From Aureimonas ureilytica DSM 18598 = NBRC 106430 (GTDB lineage Bacteria; Pseudomonadota; Alphaproteobacteria; Rhizobiales; Rhizobiaceae): a stretch of DNA of 64,000 bases. Made by a program: the position numbers and the translations under genes. Positions 17,802 to 26,547 of the stretch are shown piece after piece; within the stretch, counting starts at the first letter, position 1; every line of letters begins with the position of its first letter. The stretch lies in the NCBI RefSeq assembly GCF_000382705.1, contig NZ_ARQE01000007.1:208181-272180 (forward strand), read 5' to 3'. The notes under the pieces were generated by a model. It had not been told where the DNA came from and did not search any database. It saw only the letters and a list, made by a program, of their open reading frames with translations.

Positions 17802-18569
17802 ATGTCCCTGAAGCTTTTCGATCTCACGGGCCGCACGGCCCTCGTCACCGGCTCGGGCCAAGGCATTGGCTATTCGCTGGCCGAAGGGCTCGGACGCGCC
17901 GGGGCGCGTGTCGTGCTCAACGGGCGCGACGCGGCCAAGCTCGACGCGGCGGCCGAGCGCCTGCGCTCCGAGGGCATCGTGGTCGAGACAGCCGCCTTCG
18001 ATGTGACCGATCACGCCGCCGTCGAGGCCGGGGTCGATCGCATCGAGGCCGAGATCGGGCCGATCGACATTCTCGTCAACAATGCCGGCATCCAGCGCCG
18101 CGCGCCGCTGGAGGACTATCCGGCCGAGACGTGGTCCGAGATCATGCGGGCCAATGTCGATTCGGTCTTCTTCGTCGGACAGGCGGTGGCGAAACACATG
18201 ATCGCCCGCAAGCGCGGCCGGATCATCAACATCGCCAGCCTTCAGGCGCAGGCCGCGCGCTATTCCATCGCGCCCTACACCGCCACCAAGGGCGCGGTGC
18301 TCAACCTCACCAAGGGCATGTGCACCGACTGGGCGCGCCACGGGCTGCAGATCAACGCGATCGGCCCCGGCTATTTCGAAACGCCGCTGAACCAGGCGCT
18401 GGTGGACGATCCGAAGTTCACCGAATGGCTCAAGATCCGCACGCCGACGGGCCGCTGGGGCAAGGTCGAGGAGTTGCAGGGCGCCTGCATCTTCCTCGCC
18501 TCCGACGCCGCCACCTTCGTCAACGGGCAGATCGTCTATGTCGATGGCGGGGTGCTCGCCACGCTGTGA
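17802..18569 (+). CDS. idnO: Gluconate 5-dehydrogenase (5-keto-D-gluconate 5-reductase), SDR family
   Basis: A 255-residue SDR that reduces 5-keto-D-gluconate to D-gluconate. Features: cofactor motif TGSGQGIG, DILVNNAGIQRRAPL, active-site Tyr-Lys in APYTATKGAV, GPGYFETPLNQALV, and WGKVEELQGACIFLAS near the end. IQRR after NNAG, the GMC..WARH segment and PGYF(E/K)T match E. coli IdnO/Gno as I recall it. It uses the product of IdnD and feeds gluconokinase further down. A purine-rich stretch (GGGAAGGGGG) precedes the ATG. Confidence 0.92.
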   Translation: MSLKLFDLTGRTALVTGSGQGIGYSLAEGLGRAGARVVLNGRDAAKLDAAAERLRSEGIVVETAAFDVTDHAAVEAGVDRIEAEIGPIDILVNNAGIQRRAPLEDYPAETWSEIMRANVDSVFFVGQAVAKHMIARKRGRIINIASLQAQAARYSIAPYTATKGAVLNLTKGMCTDWARHGLQINAIGPGYFETPLNQALVDDPKFTEWLKIRTPTGRWGKVEELQGACIFLASDAATFVNGQIVYVDGGVLATL

Positions 18570-18645
18570 CCGTTCATGCGCCCGGCCGCTGGGAGGCCGC
18601 CCGGGCGCATCCGATCCTTTTTGAAATGCCATGGGAGGCATGGGT

Positions 18646-19464
18646 ATGACCAACACGACACGACGCGCCGTGATGAAGGCCGCGTTCCTCGGATCGCTCA
18701 CGGTTGCGACCGTGATGGCGGCGATGCCGGGTTCGGCCGAGGCCGTGACGCTCGCCGACATCCAGGGCCGCGGCACGGTCAAGATCGGCGTCCTCACGGG
18801 CGCTCCGCCCATGGGCATGATCGACGAGCGCGGCAATCCGAGCGGCTACGACGTCGACGTCGCCAACCAGATCGGCCAGTACATGGGCCTGCCCGTCGAA
18901 CTGGTCCCGCTGACGCCGCCGGCCCGCATTCCCGCGCTTCAGACGGGGCAGGTGGACTTCCTCGTCGCGACCCTCGCGCCGACGGGCGAGCGGGCGAAAT
19001 CCGTCATGTTCACCTCGCCCTATTCGGCCTTCAACATGGTGATCGTGTCGGGCCCGAACGCCAAGTTCGAGAACCTCGACCAGCTCAAGGGCAAGCGCGT
19101 CGCGGTCAATCGCGGCTCCTCGCAGGAAACCGCGCTGCGCCGCGCCAATGTGGAAGGGCTGGAGATCGTCGTCTTCGAGGACGATTCAACCTCCGCGCAG
19201 GCTCTCGTCGCGGGGCAGGTGGACGCGACCGCGCTGCCCTCCACGGTCGCCCAGGGGCTTCTGCGGCAGGCTCCGCAGGCGGGCCTCCAGATCGGCTTCA
19301 CCTTCTTCCGCCAGGGCAATTCCATGGCGGTGCAGCCGGGCGATTTCGAGCTGCTGCAATATCTCAACACCTCGATCTACCTGATGAAGGTCTCCGGCGA
19401 ACTCGACAAGATCGCCGTGAAATGGACCGGCGACCCGCTGCCCCCGACGCTCCCGGCTTTCTGA
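18646..19464 (+). CDS. PAAT-type ABC transporter substrate-binding protein
   Basis: A 272-residue exported binding protein of the SBP_bac_3 (polar amino acid) family. I chose the ATG at 18646, seven bases after GGGAGG. The N-terminus TTRRAVMKAAFLGSLTVATV ends in a likely signal cleavage after GSAEA. The core has VKIGVLTGAPPMGMIDERG, GYDVDVANQIGQYMGLPVEL and AVNRGSSQETALRR. Such proteins normally bind amino acids, but this one lies between idnO and the hydroxyacid dehydrogenase/gluconokinase genes, so an aldonate or keto-aldonate ligand is plausible. That is inference from the operon. Confidence 0.9.
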   Translation: MTNTTRRAVMKAAFLGSLTVATVMAAMPGSAEAVTLADIQGRGTVKIGVLTGAPPMGMIDERGNPSGYDVDVANQIGQYMGLPVELVPLTPPARIPALQTGQVDFLVATLAPTGERAKSVMFTSPYSAFNMVIVSGPNAKFENLDQLKGKRVAVNRGSSQETALRRANVEGLEIVVFEDDSTSAQALVAGQVDATALPSTVAQGLLRQAPQAGLQIGFTFFRQGNSMAVQPGDFELLQYLNTSIYLMKVSGELDKIAVKWTGDPLPPTLPAF

Positions 19465-19525
19465 CCCGCTTGGACGCCGGTTGGTCCCAGCCGGCGTCCT
19501 CCTTCCCAGCGCGGGGGTTTTCTCC

Positions 19526-20230
19526 ATGAATTACACGTTCCAGTTCGGCGTGCTGGCTCAGTACCAGAGCCAGCTTCTGGCGGGCCTGTGGCTCACCGTC
19601 CAGATTTCCGCCTTTGCCATCATCTGCGGCACCGCCTTCGGCATTCTCTTCGCCTCGCTGCGCTCGGTCGCCGGGCGGCCCGTTCGCATCCTGATCGACG
19701 CCTATGTCGAGCTGATCCGCAACACGCCCTTCCTGGTGCAGCTCTTCATCATCTATTTCGGCTTGCCCGCCGGTGGGTTACGCGTCAGCGCCATCACGGC
19801 GGCGCTGATCGGGGTGACGATCAATCTCGCGGCCTATTCCACCGAGATCATCCGCGCCGGCATCGAGGCCGTCCATAAGAGCCAGATCGAGGCGGGCGAG
19901 GCGCTGGGCTTCACGCAAGTCCAGATCTTCCGCCATGTCATCCTCATCCCCGCGTTGCAGAAGGTCTATCCGGCCCTCTCGTCGCAATTCGTCCTGATGA
20001 TGCTGGCGACCTCGATCTGCTCGGCCATTTCGGTGAACGAGCTGACGGCAGCGGCCTCCTTCGTCCAGTCGCAGAGCTATCGCTCCTTCGAAGTCTATCT
20101 CGCCGTGACCGCGCTCTATCTCGTGCTGGCGCTCATCCTGCGCGGCATCCTCGCGCTTGTCGGGCTCTGGCTCTTCGGTCGGCGAACGGCGCGGCGCGCG
20201 CTGAAATCCGTGGTGGAGGCATCGGCATGA
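19526..20230 (+). CDS. PAAT-type ABC transporter permease 1
   Basis: A 234-residue HisM/GlnP-like inner-membrane permease with about five membrane segments. The start at 19526 (MNYTFQFGVLAQYQ) skips a non-conserved 15-residue extension. LIRNTPFLVQLFIIYFGLP and the EAA-loop EAGEALGFTQVQIFRHVILI are diagnostic. Its last four bases overlap the next permease start (ATGA), so the two are coupled. It works with the second permease, the ATPase and the binding protein at 18646. Confidence 0.92.
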   Translation: MNYTFQFGVLAQYQSQLLAGLWLTVQISAFAIICGTAFGILFASLRSVAGRPVRILIDAYVELIRNTPFLVQLFIIYFGLPAGGLRVSAITAALIGVTINLAAYSTEIIRAGIEAVHKSQIEAGEALGFTQVQIFRHVILIPALQKVYPALSSQFVLMMLATSICSAISVNELTAAASFVQSQSYRSFEVYLAVTALYLVLALILRGILALVGLWLFGRRTARRALKSVVEASA

Positions 20231-20874
20231 TCTTCCGCTCCTTCGGTCCGTCCGAATTCCTGTTCCTGATCGAATCCCTCCAGTGGACGCTGATCCTCAC
20301 GGCTCTCGCGCTCGCCGGCGGCGGCTTCGTCGGCTTCTTCCTGGCGCTCGCCCGTGCCTCGACGCTCCCTTGGCTGCGCTTTCTGGCGGGGCTTTATATT
20401 CAGGTCATCCAGGGCATTCCCGTTCTGATGATCCTGTTCCTGTCCTTCTACGGACTGGCGCTGCTCGGCTTCCGCCTGCCGCCGCTGATTGCCGCCGGCA
20501 TTTCGATGACGGTCTATGCCTCGGCTTACCTGGGCGAAATCTGGCGCGGTTCGATCCAATCCGTCGCCAAGCAGCAATGGGAAGCCTCCGAGTCGCTCGC
20601 CATGACGCGGGTTCAGCAATATCGCTATGTGATCCTGCCGCAGGCCGTGCGCCTGTCCCTGCCCTCCACGGTCGGCTTTGCCGTGCAGGTGGTCAAGAAC
20701 ACTTCGATCGCCTCGCTGATCGGCTTCGTGGAACTCGCCCGCGCCGGCCAGCTCGTCAACAACGCGACCTTCCAGCCCTTCCGGGTCTTCCTGGTGGTCG
20801 CCGCGCTTTACTTCATCGTCTGTTATCCGCTGTCGCTCCTGTCCCGGCGGCTGGAAAGGAGGTTCCATGCCTGA
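20227..20874 (+). CDS. PAAT-type ABC transporter permease 2
   Basis: A 215-residue second permease of the same importer. IQGIPVLMILFLSFYGL replaces the usual R-N/G-TP motif region, and the EAA loop WEASESLAMTRVQQYRYVIL is clear. It overlaps permease 1 by ATGA and the ATPase by eight bases, a tight translational chain. With permease 1 it should form the heterodimeric channel. Confidence 0.92.
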   Translation: MIFRSFGPSEFLFLIESLQWTLILTALALAGGGFVGFFLALARASTLPWLRFLAGLYIQVIQGIPVLMILFLSFYGLALLGFRLPPLIAAGISMTVYASAYLGEIWRGSIQSVAKQQWEASESLAMTRVQQYRYVILPQAVRLSLPSTVGFAVQVVKNTSIASLIGFVELARAGQLVNNATFQPFRVFLVVAALYFIVCYPLSLLSRRLERRFHA

Positions 20875-21598
20875 GGTCGCCATTCGGGACGTGCGCAAGA
20901 GCTTCGGCGCGGTGGAGGTGCTGAAGGGCATCAATCTGGAGGTCGGGCGCGGCGAGGTCACGGCGCTGATCGGGCGCTCGGGCTCGGGCAAGTCCACGCT
21001 GCTCCGCTGCGTCAACGGGCTGGAAAAGATCAATGCCGGGTCGATCGAGATCGCCGGGCACAAGGTCGGCACCGACAAGGCGGCCTTGCGCGCGCTCCGC
21101 CGCGATGTCGGCATCGTCTTCCAGAGCTACAATCTCTTCCCGCATTTGAGCGTCGGTCAGAACATCATGCTCGCCCCGCGCATCGTGAAGGACGTGGCGA
21201 AAGGCGAAAGCCGCGCCACCGCCGAGGAGGTGCTGGCGCTTGTCGGCCTGTCCGAGAAGTTCGACGCCTACCCGGACGAGCTTTCGGGCGGCCAGCAGCA
21301 GCGCGTCGCCATCGCGCGCTCGCTCGCCATGCGCCCCAAGGTCATGCTCTTCGACGAGGTGACCTCGGCGCTGGACCCCGAACTCACCGGCGAGGTGCTG
21401 GCCGTCATGGAGCAGCTGGCGCGCGGCGGCATGACCATGCTTCTCGTCACGCATGAGATGGGCTTTGCCCGGCGCGTCGCCAACACGACCGTCTTCATGC
21501 ACCAGGGCCGCATCCACGAGGCCGGCCCCTCGCGCGAGCTTTTCGAGAACCCCAAGACCCCCGAGCTGGCGCAGTTCGTGCGCTCCGACGTGAAGTGA
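20867..21598 (+). CDS. PAAT-type ABC transporter ATP-binding protein
   Basis: A 243-residue GlnQ/HisP-like ATPase. Walker A is GRSGSGKST, the signature is LSGGQQQRVAIARSLA and Walker B is VMLFDEVTSALDPE, all intact. It powers the importer formed by the three preceding genes. It starts within the end of permease 2 and is followed nine bases later by the hydroxyacid dehydrogenase. PAAT ATPases usually energise amino-acid uptake; the sugar-acid setting is unusual. Confidence 0.94.
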   Translation: MPEVAIRDVRKSFGAVEVLKGINLEVGRGEVTALIGRSGSGKSTLLRCVNGLEKINAGSIEIAGHKVGTDKAALRALRRDVGIVFQSYNLFPHLSVGQNIMLAPRIVKDVAKGESRATAEEVLALVGLSEKFDAYPDELSGGQQQRVAIARSLAMRPKVMLFDEVTSALDPELTGEVLAVMEQLARGGMTMLLVTHEMGFARRVANTTVFMHQGRIHEAGPSRELFENPKTPELAQFVRSDVK

Positions 21599-21606
21599 GC
21601 CCTCCC

Positions 21607-22542
21607 ATGACCGCCAACATCCTGCAACTCTGCCCGCTCATGCCCGCGCTGGAAAAGGCGCTGAGCGAGCGCTTCACCGTCCACCGCTTCTTCGAGGCCG
21701 CTGATCCCGACGCGTTCTTGGGCGAGCACGCCGAGCGCCTGCGCGGCGTCGTCACGGGCGGGCATATCGGCATTCCCACGGAGCTTGCCGCCCGGCTGCC
21801 GGCGCTCGAAATCGTCGCCATCAACGGCGTCGGCTTCGACAAGGTGGATCTTCTCGAGGCCAAGCGGCGCGGCGTGCGCGTGTCCAACACGCCCGATGTC
21901 CTGACCGAAGACGTGGCGGACCTCGCGATCGGCCTCATCATCTCGGCGCTGCGGCAGATCCCGCGCGGCGACGCGCATGTGCGCGCCGGGCGCTGGCCCT
22001 CAGGCGACTTGGCCCTCGGCTCCAAGGTCTCGCGCCGCCGCTACGGCATTTTCGGCTTCGGGCGCATCGGGCAGGCCATCGCGCGCCGGCTGGAGGGTTT
22101 CGACGCCGAACTCGCCTATGCCAGCCGCTCGCCCGTCGAGACGACGGTTCGCAACGCGGGAAGCTTGCATGAGCTGGCCGCCTGGAGCGACGTCCTCGTG
22201 ATCGCCGCCTCCGCCTCGGCGGAGACGCGCAACATCGTCGACGCGCAGGTTTTCAATGCGCTCGGCCCCAAGGGCGTGCTCGTCAACGTCGCGCGCGGCT
22301 CGCTGGTGGACGAACCGGCGCTCCTCGACGCTCTCGAAACCGGCCGCATCGCGGGCGCCGCGCTCGACGTCTTCGCCGACGAGCCGCGCGTGCCGGAGCG
22401 CTTGCTTGCGCTGCCGAACGTCGTGCTGACGCCCCATATGGCGAGCGCCACGCACGAGACCCGCCAGGCCATGGCCGATCTCGTGCTCGCCAATCTCGAC
22501 GCGCATTTCGCGGGCCGCGAGATGCCCAGCGCGCTCGTATGA
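21607..22542 (+). CDS. D-2-hydroxyacid dehydrogenase (GhrB/2-ketogluconate reductase-like)
   Basis: A 311-residue D-isomer-specific 2-hydroxyacid dehydrogenase. The nucleotide fold has GIFGFGRIGQAIARRL. The catalytic triad is present: Arg in NVARGSLVDE, Glu in ADEPRVPE and His in LTPHMASATH. Enzymes of this group reduce glyoxylate, hydroxypyruvate or 2-ketogluconate. Its position between a transporter and gluconokinase favours 2-ketoaldonate reduction to gluconate, a second entry into the same pathway. I use the ATG at 21607; a GTG 12 bases upstream is also possible. It overlaps gntK by ATGA. Confidence 0.87.
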   Translation: MTANILQLCPLMPALEKALSERFTVHRFFEAADPDAFLGEHAERLRGVVTGGHIGIPTELAARLPALEIVAINGVGFDKVDLLEAKRRGVRVSNTPDVLTEDVADLAIGLIISALRQIPRGDAHVRAGRWPSGDLALGSKVSRRRYGIFGFGRIGQAIARRLEGFDAELAYASRSPVETTVRNAGSLHELAAWSDVLVIAASASAETRNIVDAQVFNALGPKGVLVNVARGSLVDEPALLDALETGRIAGAALDVFADEPRVPERLLALPNVVLTPHMASATHETRQAMADLVLANLDAHFAGREMPSALV

Positions 22543-23111
22543 GCGCGGCGGCGCTCGCAGCGGCGGAGATCGAAGTCGATCCCGCGCCGGTCGTGATCTT
22601 CATGGGCGTGTCCGGTTCGGGCAAGACGACGCTCGGCGAGGCGCTGGCGGCGCGGCACGGCTTCCGCTTCCTCGATGCCGACGATTTCCATCCGACCGAA
22701 AACGTCGCGAAGATGCGCTCGGGCGTGCCGCTCGACGATGCCGACCGCGCGCCCTGGCTCGAGCGCCTGTCCGAGCTCCTGGCCGCAGCGACGGCGCCGA
22801 CCGTGCTCGCCTGCTCCGCCCTGAAGGCGCGCTATCGCACGCGGCTCGCGGCCGGCTGCGACCCGGCGCTGTTCGTTCATCTCGCGGGCTCGCGCGGCAC
22901 GATCGGGGCGCGCCTGTCGGCGCGCAGCGATCACTACATGCCGCCCTCGCTGCTCCAGAGCCAGATGGAGGCGCTGGAAGCGCCCGGCGAGGAGGAGGGC
23001 GCCCTGACGCTCGACTGCGACCAACCCGTCGAGTCTCTCTGCGCGGCGGTGATGTCGGCGCTCGCGAACCGTCGCCGGGCGTCGCAGCCCGCAGCACCGG
23101 CCTTGGCGTAG
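22539..23111 (+). CDS. gntK: Gluconokinase
   Basis: A 190-residue GntK-type kinase that phosphorylates D-gluconate to 6-phosphogluconate. It has the P-loop GVSGSGKTTLGEALA (about residues 25-39), the family motif FLDADDFHPTENVAKMRSG and PLDDADRAPWLERL, then ACSALKARYRTRL and SDHYMPPSLLQSQ. E. coli GntK is about 175 residues, so a short N-terminal extension is present. It is the last gene of the block and supplies the Gnd substrate. It converges on the ABC operon that ends 31 bases away. Confidence 0.94.
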   Translation: MSAAALAAAEIEVDPAPVVIFMGVSGSGKTTLGEALAARHGFRFLDADDFHPTENVAKMRSGVPLDDADRAPWLERLSELLAAATAPTVLACSALKARYRTRLAAGCDPALFVHLAGSRGTIGARLSARSDHYMPPSLLQSQMEALEAPGEEEGALTLDCDQPVESLCAAVMSALANRRRASQPAAPALA

Positions 23112-23142
23112 TCCGGCCTGTAAGCCTCGGGGGCGGTGGGCG

Positions 23143-24981
23143 TCAGATGTCCGCGACCGGGTTCGAACCGGCGTGGCTCCGGCGCGGTTCGGGCGCTCGT
23201 CCCCGCCAGCGCCGGCCCCTGAGGCTGGCGGCGGACACCGCGAAGACGGCGAGAAGCACGAGCGCCCCCGTGGGCACGAAGACGGCGAAGGGCGCGCGCT
23301 CGACATAGGGCAGGCCCTCGGCCAGCACGAGGCCCCATTCCGGCGCGGGGGGACGGGCGCCGAGGCCGAGAAAGCCGAGCGCGGCGAGCGCCAGCGCGAT
23401 GCCGGGCAGCCGCAGCATGGCATGGCGCAGGACCGGGCCGAACAGGGCCGGGATCACGTAGCGGACCGTCGTGCGCACCGGGCCGACGCCGAGCAAGGGC
23501 GCGATGCGCACATGCGGCTGGGCGCGCGCCTCCTTCGACAGGGCCGCGACATGGGCGGCGAGCGGCGCCCAGGCGGTCAGAAGGACGGCGAGCATCGCCC
23601 CGTTCTGGCTCGGCCCCGTGATCGCGGCGACGAAGAGCCCGGCGAGGATGGGCGGCGTCGCCTTGGTGATCTCGATCGGCCCCGCCATGAGGCGCGGCAT
23701 GGAGCCGGCGAAAAGCGCGATCAGGAGGGCGAGACCGGCGGTGATCGAGGCCGTGACGATCGTGCTCGCGGCGCCGTGCGAGACGCGCGCCAGAAGATCG
23801 CGCCCCGTGCCGTCCGCCCCGAGCGGCAGGGCGAGGCTCGGCGCTTCGAGCCTCAGATGCGCCGAGGTGAAGGGGTCGCGCCCGAGACCGGCGAGGATCA
23901 GGACGGCCAGCAGCGCCAGCGCCAGCGCCGGAACGAGAAGCGCCGCCGGGCGCGAGACCGCCTCCGGGGCGGCGACGGGCAGCGAGCCGGTGCGCAGGGC
24001 GGGCCGCAGGAGATGGGCCGACAGGAGATTGGCGAGCGAGCCGAGCCCGACCGCGAGAAGAAGAAGGATGAGGATGCCGGTCTGGAGCGCGGGAAGGTCC
24101 TGCGCCGTCGCCGCGCCGAGCGTCGCGCGGCCGAGGCCCGGAATGGCGAAGACCTGCTCCACCGCCACCGCGCCGCCCGTCAGCCCGATCAGCACCATGC
24201 CGACCTGCGGCAGGAGGCCCGGCAGGGTGCGCTGGACGACCGCGAGAAGAATGCGCCCGCGCGAGAAGCCGGCGATGCTCCAGGTCGCGACCCAGCGCTC
24301 CGAGAAGGTCGCGGCGAGCCCGTCCGAGAACAGCCGTCCGAGAAGCCCGCCGGCGGGAAGGCCCATGGCGAGCGCGGGCAGGACGACATGGCGCCAGTCG
24401 GTCCAGCCATAGGGCGGGAACCAGCCGAGCCAGACCGCGAAGACCACGAGAAGCGAGGTCGCCAGAACGAATTCGGGGAGCGAGGTGAACACCGCGCCCG
24501 CCAGTCCCGAGCCGCGCCGTGCCTCTCCGCCGAGCCCCGCGCGGACCGTCGGCGCGCAGACGAGGGCGAGAACGAGGAGGACCACCGGCAGCGCGCAGGC
24601 CATCAGGACGAGCGACGTGCCGGTCGCCTCGATCATGCCGGGCAAAACCGGCGCGCCGGAAATCCAGGACGTGCCGGCATCGCCCCGCGCGAGGCCGGCG
24701 AACCAGGTGAGAAGCGCCTCCCACGGCCCGCGATCGAGGCCGAGCTGCGCCCGGATGGCCCCGAGCGCCTCGGCGGTGGCTTCCTGGTCGCCCGAGCGCG
24801 CGCGCAGGATCGAGAGCGCGGGGTCGCGCCCCGAAAGCCAGGGCAGGAGAGCGACGAGAACGAGGACGCCGAGAAGCGTCACCGCGCGCGACAGGGCGGG
24901 CAGGAACGGCGAGAAACGCCGCGCGAGCGCGCGCGACGTCCCGAGGATCGGTGTTGCAGTAGGAGGCACGGCGTCGGTCAT
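23143..24981 (-). CDS. Fused DppB-DppC-type ABC transporter permease
   Basis: A 612-residue protein that joins both permease subunits of a peptide/nickel-type importer. Residues 1 to about 330 are DppB/NikB-like, with the EAA loop (ATWSIAGFSRGRILLAVVQR) and FAIPGLGRATLGAA. About residues 345-595 are DppC/NikC-like, with LGADGTGRDLLARVSHGA and a second EAA-type loop (RIAPLLGVGPVRTTVRYVIP). Most relatives encode these as two genes. The start overlaps the binding-protein stop (ATGA). It is the last gene of the operon and forms the whole inner-membrane channel. Confidence 0.9.
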   Translation of the reverse strand: MTDAVPPTATPILGTSRALARRFSPFLPALSRAVTLLGVLVLVALLPWLSGRDPALSILRARSGDQEATAEALGAIRAQLGLDRGPWEALLTWFAGLARGDAGTSWISGAPVLPGMIEATGTSLVLMACALPVVLLVLALVCAPTVRAGLGGEARRGSGLAGAVFTSLPEFVLATSLLVVFAVWLGWFPPYGWTDWRHVVLPALAMGLPAGGLLGRLFSDGLAATFSERWVATWSIAGFSRGRILLAVVQRTLPGLLPQVGMVLIGLTGGAVAVEQVFAIPGLGRATLGAATAQDLPALQTGILILLLLAVGLGSLANLLSAHLLRPALRTGSLPVAAPEAVSRPAALLVPALALALLAVLILAGLGRDPFTSAHLRLEAPSLALPLGADGTGRDLLARVSHGAASTIVTASITAGLALLIALFAGSMPRLMAGPIEITKATPPILAGLFVAAITGPSQNGAMLAVLLTAWAPLAAHVAALSKEARAQPHVRIAPLLGVGPVRTTVRYVIPALFGPVLRHAMLRLPGIALALAALGFLGLGARPPAPEWGLVLAEGLPYVERAPFAVFVPTGALVLLAVFAVSAASLRGRRWRGRAPEPRRSHAGSNPVADI

Positions 24982-26492
24982 TGCGCCTTTGCGGCGATCG
25001 CGGTCGCGGGCCGGACGAGTTCGCGCTCGCGCGGATCGCGCGCGGCCGCCGAAACGCCGGCCTGCTCACCCTGAATGACGCGCTCGTGCAGCATGGGAAC
25101 GGCGGCGCCGGTGGCGAGGATCGCGGCTTCCGCCTCGATGATCGCCGTCTGGCGCTCGGGGCCGGCGGGCAGCGCGCTGGCGCGGGCGAGCGTGGCGTCC
25201 ACATCGGCGTTGCAGAGCTGCGCGATGTTGAACGAGCCGGCGCAGGAGAAGTCGCTGACCATGTAGGAGACCGGATCGCCGGAATCGAGCACGGTGGCGC
25301 GCGACAGGATGAAGGCGTCGAACCGGCCCGCGAGGGCGTCGGCCTCGATCTGGTGATACTGGCGCACGTCCTGGCGCACGCGGAAGCCGGCCGCCGTCAG
25401 CTGCTGTTCGAGGAGGACGGCGACCTCGGGCAGCTCGGCCCGGTCGGTGAAGGTCGCGAGCACGATCTCCGCGCCGCCCGCGTCGCCTTGCGGCGCGCTC
25501 GCCTCCGGCTTGCCGCGCAGCCCGGCCGCCCATGGCAGGGCCGGTCCGAGAAGGCCGCTCGCGACGTCGGCGCGGCCCTCGTAGACGATCCGCACCAGGG
25601 CGGCGCGGTCCACGGCCCCGGCCGCGAGCCGGCGCAGCCGCGCGTCGGCGAAGGGGCCGCGCTTGGTGTTGAGATAGAGCGTGTTGGTGCGGGGCATCGG
25701 CACTTCGTGGATCAGGGCCGGGTCGATCAGCGCCGCCTGCGACACCGGGATCGCTTCCACGATGTCGGCGACGCCGGTGCGCAGCGCCGCCGCGCGCGCC
25801 GTCCCGTCCGAGACGTAGTCGGCGTCGATCCCCGAAAGCCGGGCGGGCTCGCCCCAATAGCCGTCGAACCGGTCGAGCCGGGCGCTGGTCGTGCCGTTGA
25901 TCTCCTTCAGGACGAAGGGTCCGGTGCCGGCCTCGATCGGGCTGACGCGCCCGTCCGCGCGGTAGGCGCGCTCGGCGAGGATCGCGAGCTGCGGGCTCGA
26001 CAGGCGGTTGGGGATCAGCGGATCGACGGCGGCGCTGCGCACGATGACGCCGCCGTCGCCGTCCGCCGTGATCTCGAGCTCGACGCCGTCGAGAATGCGG
26101 GGCTTGGGCGCGGCCTTGGTGGCCGCCACCAGCGAGGCGACGACGCGCTCGGGCGTGAGCTGGCTGCCGTCGTGGAACAGGACTCCCTCGCGGATCGCGA
26201 AGCGCCAGGTGCGGTCGTCGCGGCGCTCCCAGCCGGTGGCGAGAAGCGGCTGGGGCGTGCCGTCGGCGTCGAGCCGCACCAGCGTTTCCGCCGCGCTCCA
26301 GCGCGACAGCTTGAACGCGTCGTCGGAAAGCGGCGACAGGCCGGAGCGCGGCGGCTGGAGCATGGCGAGGCGCGCGCGGGGCGCCGTGGCGGCCTCCTGC
26401 GCCAGGGCGGCGCCCGGCAGCGCGAGGGCGCCGGCCCCGAGCGACAGCGCGGTGGCGAGGCGAAGGAGAAGCGAGGTCGTCGGATGGGCCAT
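24978..26492 (-). CDS. ABC transporter substrate-binding protein, peptide/nickel (SBP_bac_5) family
   Basis: A 504-residue exported solute-binding protein of the DppA/NikA/OppA family. The ATG at 26492 follows GGAGG by about ten bases and opens on a Sec signal peptide (LLLRLATALSLGAGALALPG, cleavage after ALA). Family marks include ETLVRLDADGTPQPLLATGW and FAIREGVLFHDGSQLTPERV. It binds a peptide, opine, metal chelate or similar ligand in the periplasm. The neighbouring His-rich ArsR regulator and Zur-like box point to a metal complex, by inference. Confidence 0.9.
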   Translation of the reverse strand: MAHPTTSLLLRLATALSLGAGALALPGAALAQEAATAPRARLAMLQPPRSGLSPLSDDAFKLSRWSAAETLVRLDADGTPQPLLATGWERRDDRTWRFAIREGVLFHDGSQLTPERVVASLVAATKAAPKPRILDGVELEITADGDGGVIVRSAAVDPLIPNRLSSPQLAILAERAYRADGRVSPIEAGTGPFVLKEINGTTSARLDRFDGYWGEPARLSGIDADYVSDGTARAAALRTGVADIVEAIPVSQAALIDPALIHEVPMPRTNTLYLNTKRGPFADARLRRLAAGAVDRAALVRIVYEGRADVASGLLGPALPWAAGLRGKPEASAPQGDAGGAEIVLATFTDRAELPEVAVLLEQQLTAAGFRVRQDVRQYHQIEADALAGRFDAFILSRATVLDSGDPVSYMVSDFSCAGSFNIAQLCNADVDATLARASALPAGPERQTAIIEAEAAILATGAAVPMLHERVIQGEQAGVSAAARDPRERELVRPATAIAAKAQ

Positions 26493-26547
26493 GGCGGGTC
26501 CTCCAGGAAACGGGTCGGTCGAAGAAGGGAAAAAGAAGCGGTCGGCG

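Noticed and set aside
23143..23180. Minus-strand GGTTCGAACC resembling a tRNA T-arm
   Set aside because: It lies inside the permease C-terminus and no matching acceptor, D-arm or anticodon arm is found upstream.
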